A DNA stretch of 64,000 nt from Lycium barbarum. Taxonomy: Eukaryota; Streptophyta; Magnoliopsida; Solanales; Solanaceae. The stretch lies in contig NC_083338.1 of the NCBI RefSeq assembly GCF_019175385.1, forward strand, positions 93,641,777-93,705,776. Direction: 5' to 3'. Shown piece after piece: positions 34,164-47,300 of this stretch (position 1 is its first letter; the number at the start of each line of letters is the position of its first letter). The notes beneath the pieces were generated by a model. That model worked only from the letters and a program-made list of their open reading frames with translations, was not told where the DNA came from and did not search any database. The position numbers and the translations under genes were made by a program.

Positions 34164-36713
34164 TGTTACACCTCGGAAAGTTTTCCGTTGGCACGCAAGT
34201 AAACGAACTAGTGAGGAATGGCATTTGATGACCCTAGTTGAGATTCTAAAGATGTTAGAGATGAGGGAATAGGATTGCCAAGAGAAGGAAAAAGTATTTG
34301 ATAAGTATCGGAAAGGAATTACGAGCAACGAGTTAGCCAGGACTTAGTGATGTCTTGGAGATGAGTTATAACGTCCCTTAGATTGGTATTGAAGTGTTGA
34401 ACAAGTGTTAAGAAGGTTCCTCAAGGATCGGATATCAAACGAAGTGATGAGAATAAGTTCAGTGAACTGATCAGTTTTACGGCTCATTATACGGATTGTA
34501 TAATGTTTTACGGACCGTATAATGGACCGTAAAACCATCACAGTGGAGGTTGGTTACTGGTGGAATTTTACGGTCAGTTATACAGACTGTATAAATTTAT
34601 ACGGACCGTATAACGAACCGTCAAATGGTCACAGTGAAGGGGTGCAGGCAGACCCATTTCACGGTCTATTATACGGACCGTATAACCATTATATGGACCG
34701 TATAATGGAACGTATAACGGAACCCGACAGATCAGTGGAATGTTATTAAATAAAGGACCAAGTTCATGAAATCATTTCAACATTTCCTTCCTCTCGCTAA
34801 AACATTTCTCTACATTTATTATACAATCGAGAGTAAGAACCCATCAAGGATCATTTAAAGTCAAGAAATCCAAATGGAGAAAAGATAGGGTTTTACTCAA
34901 AGTGGAATATTATCAACTAAGGCTCGTCCCTACAACATCTAAAGTAAGATTCATGCTATTTATATGTTGTTTAAGGTATTTGAGATTTGAAATGCTTGGT
35001 CACTAGGAGAGTATAGCAAAATGGGTCATGTATGATGAATAGTGACGTTTTGAGAAATAGTTTGAGTTGAATCATGAATGTTGTTGCGTTGTGATATGAA
35101 TATGTTATAAATGGTGTTAAGATCATGATCTAGACATTTCGACGAATGGACGAAGTGGGGTATTATGACCATGAAAATGGGTGAATAAGAAGCAAATTGA
35201 GGAATCTAGATAATGTGAATAATATGGATGATTAATGACTATTGTTACGATATTGTGAATGTAATATTGACGTTTGGGAGTTGAATCACGATATGGGAAA
35301 ATGTTGTATAAATAAAGGAGATGCTGTCCGATTTTCTCCAACTTTAGTCATATATGCTAGTTGTCGATTCTAATGATGGTATGCCCTTAATGAAGGAAGA
35401 AACGTGAACATCGGAGGAGTACGCGCGAGTGTAGAATAGTACGACGGAAAGGTATGTAAGGCTAACCCTTCTTTCATAAGGCGTGGTTCCTTGCCCAAAC
35501 TCTTAAATCCTCTATATGAGTATGTTGTATTCAAATGGTTGACATTCCGAGCTCATAAGCTCACGATCCTTGATATGTGCTACGATTGTACTACGCACCT
35601 CGTATGATGAGTAAGCCTATGATATATACGTAGCGATAATGATGATGATGATATAATAATGATGCTAAAGGTTCCTACGGGCTATTATCCTTATATGTGC
35701 CTATGAAGGGCTATAATGAAACCCCGAGCTTATACGCCAGGTAGAATGTATGTATATGAATATGTATAAAGTATGTATACGATTACGAAACGCGCGCACA
35801 CCTCTGCAGATGGTACGGATAACCCTGAAGCCTTGGTAGGGCCAGGTATGAGTAACCTTGAGCCATGGCTGGCCAAGTATGTATGAAACACCGATTCTAT
35901 GAGGTCGGGTATGTTATGTAAATACTATGTATATGAAATGACTATGTATATAATATGAATATGAGTGTGATAAGACTATGTATATGGACACGAATAAGGA
36001 CATGTATACGAATATGAGCACAAGTATGGTACGAGTACTACGATGAAATACGGATGACGATGTATGTAAACAAGTACGTATGAGAAATGGAAAGTCCCTA
36101 GGAAAGGAAAGTAAGTACTATGACGATGGTATTATTGTCTCCCCTCCTACGCTATTTCATATGTTGTTCATTATGCTTATATATATCGATGTTGATCATG
36201 CTTTACATACTCAGTACATTCTTCATACTGACGTTCTTTTGTTTGTGGACGTTGCGTCATGCCCGCAGGTGCACAGGAGACAGACTTGATCCATAGCTGC
36301 TTATTCAGAGATTACATAGCAGAGCTCCACTTCCTTCGGAGCTATAGCTTTTGGGTACTCATTCTTTTGTGTACATATTTATGGGCATAGCGGGGTCCTG
36401 TCCCGCTCATGGGTTATGTCATAAACTTCTTAGAGGCTCGTAGTCACGTGTATATGGTTAGATATGTCCGGCCTTGTTGGCCTATATTTTGTATATCATT
36501 TTTTTTAGCCTTGTCGGCTCATGTACATTGATGTGGCATAAATGCCAATTATGATAATGGTAATGTCATCCAATGGGACTAGTTTGACGAATGAATGGCA
36601 ATGCATGTTCTATTATATGGCTCACCTAGATGTAGGTATAAGAGTAAGCTAAGAGGGTGCACGGGTGGGCTAGCAACGGGTGCTCGTCGCGGCCCCCTAG
36701 TCGGGTCGTGACA
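34164..36713 (+). repeat. LTR D (type 2)
   Basis: It is 2550 bp. It starts TGTTACACCTCGG like type 1 but diverges soon after (TTTTCCGTTGGCACGC) and has a different palindrome cluster (about 34465-34735). Relative to LTR E it lacks about 50 bp near 34828. It ends GTCGTGACA and is followed at once by the unit D PBS. Confidence 0.92.
34465..34735. repeat. Palindrome cluster in LTR D
   Basis: It is the densest example in the window, with at least six TACGG...CCGTA or ACGGTC-type half-site pairs, including several TACGGACCGTATAA. It lies in the same place (upper U3) as in type-1 LTRs, although the intervening sequence is different. Confidence 0.6.
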
Positions 36714-36717
36714 AAAG

Positions 36718-36729
36718 TGGTATCAGAGC
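36718..36729 (+). other. Primer binding site, unit D
   Basis: TGGTATCAGAGC, an exact match, after LTR D. Confidence 0.92.
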
Positions 36730-36924
36730 AATTCAGTCCTAGGGTGTGTCTACGAGCCTTGTCCAGTAGAGTCTCGGTTATGGGTGTGTTGCGCGTCACA
36801 CTTATAAACAAGATGCTGCGGACATTTTAGGAATGAATGACCTTCTTTCTTCATAAGAATCGTGCGATAGAGCTATGGTGTAAGAAATTCTTGTTCCCTA
36901 AATCGTGTGTTGTGTATTTCAGAG

Positions 36925-38240
36925 ATGCCTAAAAAGGGAAAGGGTACAGCAGCCCAAAAGGGCAAGACGGTGGCAGAAAAGCGGGCTGAAAGAGCACCGC
37001 CACCGGTAGTCGAGAAAGATGAGTCCCAAAGTGCGGCTCAGTCTCAATACTCCTAGACAGTGCCTATTACAGAGGAGCATGAGGGAGCCTCAGCCCCAGC
37101 TCCCGCACCTCCAGCCCCTCAACCAAATGCTTCGGGCCAAAATGTAAAAAAGGCCATTACTTTGTTGACCCAATTGGTTGCGGCCCAGGCTCAGAGGAAA
37201 AGTTCAGGGCAGGGTGACCGGGCTGTTAGTGCAAGAGCCCGTGATTTTATTACTTTGAACCCTCCAGAAGGTCAAAACCGGATGAGGATCCTCAGGGCTT
37301 TATCGATGGTATGCTAAGGACGCTTCGGTTGATACATGCTTCAGACACCGAGTCAGTAGAGCTAGCGTCATATAGATTGAGAGATGTCTCGATCCAATGG
37401 TATACAGTATGGATGGCTTCACGGGGGGCCAATGCACCTCCCTCGGTATGGCAAGAGTTTGTTGATGCCTTTCTCCGTCATTACATGCCCCCGGAAGTTC
37501 GGCGAGCTAGGGCTGATAAATTTTTGAACTTGAGGCAAGGTAGTATGAGTGCCCTATAGTATAGCCTCCGTTTTAATTCCTTGGCTAGGTATGCTTCGGC
37601 CATGGTGGGTGACCGGGTACACCGATTTGTAAAGGGCCTAGGGCCACACTTGATGGATAAATGTTTGACTGCGTCCCTTCAGGACGGCATGGATATTGCA
37701 CGCATTCAGGCGCATGCTCAGAACTTAGAAGAAGGCCTACAACAGCGGAGAAGTGAGTGTGAGTAGGATAGGGGTCATAGCAACAGGGCCAGATCTTCAG
37801 GCCCAATGAGTGAGTCCAGAGGTGGACATAGGCAGCAGTTCCCCAGGCATTCAGGCTATTCTATGACCAGTGCACCTCCACGGTCTTCAGGACAGAGATT
37901 TGATAGGTCTGCTCGTTCAGGGCCGAGTTTGAGTTATTCAGGACCGCAGTTTAAAGATGATTCAGGCCAGTCAAGGCCACCCGTGCCACGATGCTCCCAG
38001 TGTGGGAAGTTACATTGGGGTCAGTGCCGATCAGGTTCAGACGTTTGCTATTCATGTGGTTGACCAGGCCATATTATACGTGATTGCCCCTCAGTACATG
38101 GTAGAGGTAGGGCCCAGCCATCAGGGTCGGTAGCCGGATCTTCGGCGTCTGTACGCCCTACGGGGCCAGGTTCACATACGCCAGTCGGCCATGGTAGAGG
38201 CAGAGGGAGAGCTCCCAGTACTTGCGGTCCTCAGCACCGT
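36925..38240 (+). pseudogene. gag: Gag of unit D (type 2, broken)
   Basis: The ATG at 36925 starts MPKKGK. This copy keeps the base missing from the type-1 gags near 37088, so it shows the ancestral frame there. Breaks are CAG to TAG near 37054, a 7-nt deletion near 37269, a TAG at about 37557, a 9-nt in-frame loss near 37607, CAG to TAG at 37764-37766, and CGA to TGA at 38061-38063 inside the zinc knuckle (CYSCG then stop). Confidence 0.84.
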
Positions 38241-41200
38241 ATTTATGCTTTGGCTGGACGCCAAGATCTCGAGTCTTCTCCTGACGTGGTCACAGGTATA
38301 TTATCAGTATTCTCTCATGATGTATATGCTTTGATTGATCCGGGCTCCACATTATCATATGTTACTCCATATATTGCGGGTCAATTTATAGTAGAGCCGG
38401 AGTCGATCAAACCCTTTGAGGTGTCTACACCCGTGGGTGAATCGGTGATAGCTAGCCGAGTATATAGAGATTGTGTAGTTATGATTTGTGATCGTCGTAC
38501 CGTGATTGATTTGCATGAGCTAGAAATGGTATATTTTGATGTCATTATTGGTATAGATTGGTTGGCTTCTTGTTACGCCAATGTTGATTGTAGAATGAAA
38601 ATGGTTCGTTTCTAATTTCCGGGAGAACCAGTCTTAGAATGGAAAGGGAATACGGCGTCACCAAAAGGTAGATTTATTTCCTATCTAAAGGCAAGGAAGA
38701 TGATCACGAAAGGATGTATTTATCATCTAGTACGAGTTCATGATATTGAAGCTGAATCGCCGACTCTTCAGTCAGTTCCCGTAGTGAATGAATTTCCGGA
38801 TGTGTTCCCGGAAGAGCTTCCAGGCCTTCCCCCCGAGCGGGAGATTGATTTTTCCATTGATGTGTTGCCAGACACTAAACCTATATCTATTCCTCCATAT
38901 AGAATGGCACCCGCAGAATTGAAAGAGTTGAAGGAGCAGCTGAAAGATTTGCTTGACAAAGGCTTCATTAGGCCTAGTTCATCCCCGTGGGGAGCGCCCG
39001 TATTGTTTGTCCGAAAGAAATATGGCTCTTTAAGGATGTGCATTGACTATTGGCAGTTGAATAAAGTGACGATCAAGAATAAATATCCTCTCCCGAGGAT
39101 TGATGATTTGTTTGATCAATTGCAAGGTGCCAAATCGTTTTCAAAGATTGATTTGAGGTCCGGGTATCATCAAGTAAGAGTTAGGGAGAAAGATATCCCT
39201 AAGACAGCTTTTAGAACGAAATATGGTCATTTTGAATTCCGGGTAATGTCATTTGGGCTAACTAATGCGCCAGCGGTGTTTATGGATTTGATGAATAATG
39301 TCTTCAGGCCCTTCCTGGATTTATTTGTGATAGTATTTATCGACGATATACTGGTGTATTCTAGATCTGAGGCAGAACATGCGGATCATTTGCGTATTGT
39401 CCTCGAAGTTCTTCGAAGCCGATAGTTATTTGCAAACTTTTCCAAATGCGAGTTCTGGTTGAACTCGGTGGCATTTTTAGGGCATATTGTTGCGGCCGAT
39501 GGTATTCGAGTGGATAGCCAAAAGATTGAGGCCGTGAAAAAACTCCTATGGAGGTTCGTAGTTTTCTGGGCTTAGCCGGTTATTACAGGAGGTTCGTTGA
39601 AGGTTGTTCTTCTATCTCAGCACCACTCACCAAGTTGACCCAGAAATCGGCAAAGTTTCAGTGGACAGATGCTTGCGAGCGTAGCTTCCACGAGTTAAAG
39701 GGTAGATTGACTTCTGCCCCAGTTTTGACACTTCCAGAGGGATTGGAAGGATATGTCGTTTATTGCGATGCTTCAGGTGTTGGTCTAGGTTGTGTATTGA
39801 TGCAACATGGAAAAGTGATTGCGTATGCTTCAAGGCAATTACGAAAACATGAGCAGAATTATCCTACCCATGATCTAGAATTGGCCGTGGTGGTTCATGC
39901 ATTAAAGATATGGAGACATTATTTATATGGTGTCCACGTGGATATTTACACAGATCATAAGAGTCTTCAATACATCTTCAAGCAGAAAGAGTTGAATCTA
40001 CGGCAACGATGATGGTTAGAATTGCTAAAGGACTACGATGTTGGGATTTTGTATCACCCCGGAAAGGCAAATGTCGTGGCTGATGCTCTTAGCCGTAGAT
40101 CGATGGGAAGTCTAAGTGATGTACGACCAGAGAAGAGAGAAATGGCTCATGAGCTTCGGCAGCTAGCTAGCCTAGGAGTCCGAGTAATGGACTCAGGTAG
40201 CAAGGGAACTACTATTCAGAATTCTGCAGTCTCGTCGCTAGTAACAGAAGTGAAGGAGCAACAATATGAGGATCCCATGCTAATGCAGTACAGAGATACG
40301 CTCCCTCAGAAAGAGGAGTCATCATTTGATATTTCGGGAGACGGAGTTCTCCGATGCCAAGGCAGATTATGTGTCCCAGATGTGGCAAGTTTACGCCACT
40401 AGATTTTGAGAGAAGCTCATTGTTCCCGTTACTCCGTTCACCCCGGAGCGATGAAAATGTATCACGACCTTAAGTCTATATTGGTGGAGTGGGATGAAGA
40501 AAGATATAGCGGAGTTTGTAGCTCAATGTCCTAATTGTCAACAAGTGAAGATCGAGCACCAAAAGCCGGGTGGATTGTTGAAAGCTATAGAAATTCCAAC
40601 GTGAAAGTGGGAAGTGAATAATATGGACTTCATTTCAGGTTTACCCCGTTCCTGACGTAAGTATGATTCCATATGGGTGATTGTGGATAGACTCACAAAG
40701 TCAGCTCATTTCTTACCGGTCAGAATGACCTATGTGGCAGAAGATTATGCAAGGCTTTACCTTAAAGAGATAGTGAGACTCCACGGCGTTCCGGTATCTA
40801 TTATCTCCGATAGAGGGACTCAGTTTACGGCAAAGTTTGGGAAGTATTTACAAGAGGGTTTAGGAACCCAAGTGCGCCTTAGCACGGCATTTCACCCACA
40901 GACCGATGGACAAGCTGAACGCACCATCCAGACCATTGAAGATATCATTCCAGCATTCAAATGGCACCGTATGAAGCTCTATATGGGCGAAAGTGTAGAT
41001 CCCCAATTGGGTGATTTGAAACCGGAGAAACTAAGTTGATAGGGCCAGACTTGGTCCAGCAAGCTATAGAGAAGGTCAAGCTCATACAAGATCGGTTATT
41101 AGCAGCCCAAAGTTGTCAAAAGTCCTATGCGGATAATCGTCGAAGAGACTTGGAGTTCAAAGTGAAAGATTGGGTATTCTTGAAAGTGTCACCTATGAAG

Positions 41201-41617
41201 GGTGTAATGAGATTTGGCAAAAAGGGGAAGCTTAGTCCCCGGTATATTGGGCCATATGAGATTGTGCGCAAAATAGGCAAGGTGGCCTATGAGTTAGATC
41301 TACCTCCCGAGTTGGAGGCAGTCCATCCAGTATTTCACGTCTCGATGCTCCGAAAATGTATTGGAGATCCTACTAGGATCGTCCCAGTAAATTATGTGCA
41401 AGTGACAGAGAAATTGACTTATTAAGAGATACCCATTGCCATATTAGACAGGCAAGTACGGAGGCTTAGAAACAAAGAAGTAGCCTCGGTTAAGGTTCTG
41501 TAGAGAAGTGGTAAACGAGAGGAAATGACGTGGGAAGCGGAATAAAGTATGCGATCCAAATATCCCCATTTATTTCAGCCCTTGGAAGAAGTCCAAGATG
41601 AGACGTCAAGGTACTAA
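38241..41617 (+). pseudogene. pol: Pol of unit D (type 2)
   Basis: Protease is largely readable at 38250-38615 (IDPGSTLSYV near 38335) and ends at a TAA. RT reads unbroken at 38700-39425, including [22 protein letters not shown] and VFIDDILVY, and ends at a GAG to TAG change. The 16-bp deletion near 39537 is shared with unit C'. RNase H reads at 39548-40012, then CGA to TGA. The linker reads to CAG to TAG at about 40402. Integrase has the shared TGA codons near 40602 and 40655 and the shared 82-bp deletion near 40950. The C-terminal part reads at 41036-41425, with GAA to TAA inside the chromodomain. The frame ends at 41617. Confidence 0.86.
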
Positions 41618-41784
41618 GGTATGTATGTTTTCCTTTTATGCTTTCGGGTAGTGTGTGGCCAAATTTTATGCTATTGTGTTGTAGCCCTGTGTGGCATCGA
41701 TATTATGGGTTGTTGTGGCAGGATGGTAGTGCCATATTATAGGGGAAACTCTGGCGAAATTCCTATAGGATTCCCGAACACTTT

Positions 41785-41820
41785 AACATTCGGCGACGAA
41801 TGTTCTTAAGGGGGGAAGAA
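41785..41820 (+). other. Pre-PPT hairpin and PPT, unit D
   Basis: AACATTCG / GCGA / CGAATGTT (41785-41804) and AAGGGGGGAAGAA (41808-41820), identical in form to unit C'. Confidence 0.87.
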
Positions 41821-44381
41821 TGTTACACCTCGGAAAATTTTCCGTTGGCACGCAAGTAAACGAACTAGTGTGGAATGGTATTTGATGACCCTAGTTGAGA
41901 TTCTAAAGATGTTAGAGATGAGGGAAGAGGATTTCCAAGAGAAGGCAAAAGTATTTGATAAGTATCGGAAAGAAATTACAAGCAACGAGTTAGCCAGGAC
42001 TTAGTGATGTCTTGGAGATGAGTTATAACGTCCCTTAGATTGGTATTGAAGTGTTGAACAAGTGTTAAGAAGGTTCCGCAAGGATCGGAGATCAAACGAA
42101 GTAATGAGAATACATTCAGTGAACTGATGAGTTTTACGGCTCATTATACGGATTGTATAATGTTTTACAGAACGTATAATGGACCGTAAAACCATCACAG
42201 TGGAGGTTGGTTGCTGGTGGAATTTTACGGTCAGTTATACGGACCGTATAACGAACCGTCAAATGGTCAGTGTGAAGGGGTGTAGGCAGACCCATTTCAC
42301 GGTCTATTATACGGACCGTATAACCATTATACGGACCGTATAACGGAACCCGACAGATCAGTGGAATGTTATTAAATAAAGGACCAAGTTCATGAAATCA
42401 TTTCAACATTTCCTTCCTCTCTCTAAATCATCTCTCTACATTTATTATACAAGTTTTCAAGGATTATAAGCCATTAACAACATTAAGTAAGTGAATCGAG
42501 AGTAAGAACCCATCAAGGATCATCTAAAGTCAAGAAATCCAAATGGAGAAAAGATAGGGTTTTACTAAAAGTGGAATATTATCAACTAAGGCTCGTCCCT
42601 ACAACATCTAAGGTAAGATTCATGCTATTTATATGTTTTTTAAGGTATTTGAGAGTTGAAATGCTTGGTCACTAGGAGAGTATAGCAAAATGGGTCATGT
42701 ATGATGAATAGTGACGTTTTGAGAAATAGTTTGAGTTGAATCATGAATGTTGTTGCGTTGTGATATGAATATGTTATAAATGGTGTTAAGATCATGATCT
42801 AGACATTTACGAAGTGGGGTATTATGACCATGAAAATGGGTGAATAAGAAGCAAATTGAGGAATCTAGATAATGTGAATAATATGGATGATTAATGACTA
42901 TTGTTACGATATTGTGAATGTAATATTGACGTTTGGGAGTTGAATCACGATATGGGCAAATGTTGTATAAATAAAGGAGATGCTGTCCGATTTTCTCCAT
43001 CTTTAGTCATATATGCTAGTTGTCGATTCTAATGATGGTATGCCCTTAATGAAGGAAGAAACGTGAACATCGGAGGAGTACGCGCGAGTGTAGAATAGTG
43101 CGACGGAAAGGTATGTAAGGCTAACCCTTCTTTCATAAGGCGTGGTTCCTTGTCCAAACTCTTAAATCCTCTATATGAGTATGTTGTATTCAAATGGTTG
43201 ACATTCCGAGCTCATAAGCTCACGATCCTTGATATGTGCTACGATTGTACTACGCACCTCGTATGACGAGTAAGCCTATGATATATATGTAGCGATAATG
43301 ATGATGATAGTAATGATGATGCTATAATAATGATGCTAAAGGTGCCTACGGGCTATTATCCTTATATGTGCCTATGAAGGGCTATAATGAAACCCCGAGC
43401 TTATACGCCGGGTAGAATGTATGTATATGAATATGTATAAAGTATGTATACGATTACGAAACGCGCGCACACCTCTGCAGATGGTACGGATAACCCTGAA
43501 GCCTTGGTAGGGCCAGGTATGAGTAACCTTGAGCCATGGCTGGCCAAGTATGTATGAAACATCGATTCTATGAGGTCGGGTATGTTATGTAAATACTATG
43601 TATATGAAATGACTATGTATATAATATGAATATGAGTGTGATAAGACTATGTATATGGACACGAATAAGGACATGTATACGAATATGAGCACAAGTATGG
43701 TACGAGTACTACGATGGAATACGGAGACGATGTATGTAAACAAGTACGTATGAGAAATGGAAAGTCCCTAGGAAAGGCAAGTAAGTACTATGACGATGGT
43801 ATTATTGTCTCCCCTCCTGCGCTATTTCATATGTTGTTCATTATGCTTATATATATCGATGTTGATCATGCTTTACATACTCAGTACATTCTTCGTACTG
43901 ACGTCCTTTTATTTGTGGACGCTGCGTCATGCCCGCAGGTGCACAGGGAGACAGACTTGATCCATAGCTGCTTATTCAGAGATTACATAGCAGAGCTCCA
44001 CTTCCTTCGGCCATGGCTTTTGGGTACTCATTCTTTTGTGTACATATTTATGGGCATAGCGGGGTCCTGTCCCGCTCATGGGTTATGTCATAAACTTCTT
44101 AGAGGCTCGTAGTCACGTGTATATGGTTAGATATGTCCGGCCTTGTTAGCCTATATTTTGTATATCATTTTGTTAGCCTTGTCGGCTCATGTACATTGAT
44201 GTGGCATAAATGCCAATTATGATAATGGTAATGTCGTCCAATGGGACTAGTTTGACGAATGAATGGAAATGCATGTTCTGTTATGTGGCTCACCTAGATG
44301 TAAGTATAAGAGTAAGCTAAGAGGGTGCCCAGGTGGGCTAGCACCGGGTGCTCGTCGCGGCCCCCTAGTCGGGTCGTGACA
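41821..44381 (+). repeat. LTR E (type 2)
   Basis: It is 2561 bp, starts TGTTACACCTCGG and ends GGGTCGTGACA. It is not followed by a PBS. The next bases, ACAGGTATATTATCGG, are type-1 protease sequence (compare 23860 in unit B). Relative to LTR D about 20 bp of the palindrome cluster are missing near 42240. Confidence 0.92.
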
Positions 44382-47300
44382 ACAGGTATATTATCGGTAT
44401 TCTCTCATGATGTATATGCTTTGATTGATCCGGGCTCCACATTGTCATATGTTACTCCATATATTGCGGGTCGATTTATGGTCGAGCCGGAGTCGATCAA
44501 ACCTTTCGAGGTGTCTACACCCATGGGTGAATCGGTAATAGCTAGCTGAGTATATAGAAATTGTGTGATTGTGATTTGTGATCGTCGTACTATGATTGAC
44601 TTGCATGAGTTAGAAATGGCGGATTTTGATGTTATTATGGGCATGGATTGGTTGGCTTCTTGTTATGCCAATGTTGATTGCCGAATGAAAATGGTTCGTT
44701 TCCAATTTCCGGGAGAACCAGTCTTAGAATGGAAAGGGAATACGGCATCACCAAAAGGTAGGTTTATTTCCTACATAAAGTCAAGGAAAATGATCACAAA
44801 AGGTCGTATTTATCATCTATTTCGGGTTCAAGATGTAGAAGCTGAATCACCGACTCTTCAGTCAGTTCCCATAGTAAATGAATTTTTGGATGTGTTCCCG
44901 GAAGAGCTTCCAGGCCTTCCTCTCGAGCGAGAGATTGATTTTGCCATCGATGTGTTGCCAGGGACTAAGCCCATATCCATTCCTCCTTATATAATGGCTC
45001 CCGCAAAATTGAAAGAGTTAAAGGAGCAATTGAAGGACTTGTTTGATAAAGGCTTCATTAGGCCTAGTTCATCCCCGTGGGGAGCACCGTACTGTTCGTC
45101 CGAAAGAAAGATGGCTCCTTGAGAATGTGCATTGACTATCGGCAATTGAATAAGGTGACAATTAAGAATAAATATCCTCTCCCGAGGATTGATGACTTAT
45201 TTGATCAATTTCAAGGTGCCAAATGGTTTTCAAAGATTGATTTGAGGTCCGGGTATCATCAAGTGAGGGTTAGGGAGAAAGATATCCCTAAGACAGCCTT
45301 CAGAACAAGATATGGTCATTTGAATTCCGGGAATGTCATTTGGGCTAACTAATGCACCGGCAGTATTTATGGATTTGATGAATAATGTGTTCAGACCCTT
45401 CCTGGATGTATTTGTGATCGTGTTTATCGACGACATCTTGGTGTATTCTAGATCCAAGGCAGAACATGCGGATCATTTGCGTACTGTCCTTGGAGTCCTT
45501 CGAACTCGAGAGTTATTTGCAAAGTTTTCCAAATGTGAGTTTTGGTTGAATTCGATGGCATTTTTAGGGCATATTGTTGCAGCCGACGGTATTCGAGTGG
45601 ATAGTCAAACGATTGAGTCCGTGAAGACTTGGCCAAGGCCCACAACTCCTACGGAGGTTCGTAGCTTTCTGGGCTTAGCAGGTTATTACAGGAGGTTCGT
45701 TCAAGGTTTTTCTTCTATTTCTGCACCACTCACAAAGTTGACCCAGAAATCGAAAACGTTTCAATGGACAGATGCTTGTGAACGCAGTTTCCAAGAGTTA
45801 AAGGGTAGATTGACTTCCGCCCCAGTCTTGACACACCAGAGGGATTGGAAGGATATGTCGTTTATTGCGATGCTTCAGGTGTTGGGCTAGGCTGTGTATT
45901 GATGCAACATGGCAAGGTGATTGCGTATACTTTAAGGCAATTGCAGAAACACGAGCAGAATTATCCTATCCATGATCTAGAATTGGCCGCAGTGGTTCAT
46001 GCATTAAAGATATGGAGACATTATTTATATGGTGTCCACGTGGATATTTACACAGATCATAAGAGCCTTCAGTATATCTTCAAGCAGAAAGAGTTGAATC
46101 TGCGGCAACGACGATGGTTAGAATTGCTAAAAGACTATGATGTTGATATTTTGTATCACCCCGGAAAGGCAAATGTTGTGGCTGATGCTCTTAGCCGTAG
46201 GTCGATGGGAAGTCTATGTGATGTACGACCAGAGAAGAGAGAAATGGCCCGTGAGCTCCAGCAGTTAGCTAGCCTAGGAGTCCGAGTAGTGGACTCAGGT
46301 AGCAGCGGGGCTATTATTCATAATTCTGCAGTCCCGTCGCTAGTAGCAAGGGTGAAGGAACGACAATATGAGGATCCCATGCTAATACATTACAGAGATA
46401 CACTCCCTCAGAAAGAGGAGTCATCATTTGATATTTCAGGAGACGGAGTTCTCCGATGCCGAGGCAGATTATGTGTCCCTGATGTGGCAAGTTTATGCCA
46501 CCAGATTTTGACAGAAGCTCATTGTTCTCATTATTCTGTTCACCCCGGTGCGACGAAGATGTATCATGATCTTAAGTCCGTATACTGGTGGAACGGAATG
46601 AAGAAAGATATAGCGGAATTCGTAGCTCAATGTCCTAATTGTCAACAAGTGAAAATCGAGCACCAAAAGCCGGGTGGATTGTTGCAAGTTATAGAAATCC
46701 CAACTTGGAAGTGGGAAGTGATTAATATGGACTTCATTTCAGGTTTACCCCGTTCGTGACGTAAGTATGATTCCATATGGGTGATTGTTGATAGACTCAC
46801 AAAGTCAGCTCATTTCTTACCGGTCAGAACGACCTATGTGGCAGAAGATTATGCAAGGCTTTACCTTAAAGAGATAGTGAGACTCCATGGCGTTCCGGTA
46901 TCTATTATCTCCGATAGAGGGACTCAGTTTACGGCTAAGTTTGGGAAGTCTTTCCAAGAGGGTTTAGGAACCCAAGTGCGCCTCAGCACGGCATTTCACC
47001 CACAGACTGATGGGCAAGCAGAACGCACCATCCAGACTCTTGAAGATATGTTACGGGCATGTATGATAGATTTTGGAGGAAACTGGGATGACCATTTGCC
47101 ACTCATTGAATTTGCTTACAACAATAGCTACCATTCTAGTATTCGAATGGCACCGTATGAAGCTTTATATGGGCGAAAGTGTAGATCCCCAATTGGGTGG
47201 TTCGAAACAGGAGAAACTAAATTGATGGGGCCAGACTTGGTCCAGCAAGCTATAGAGAAGGTCAAGCTCATACAAGATCGGTTGTTAGCCGCCCAAAGTC

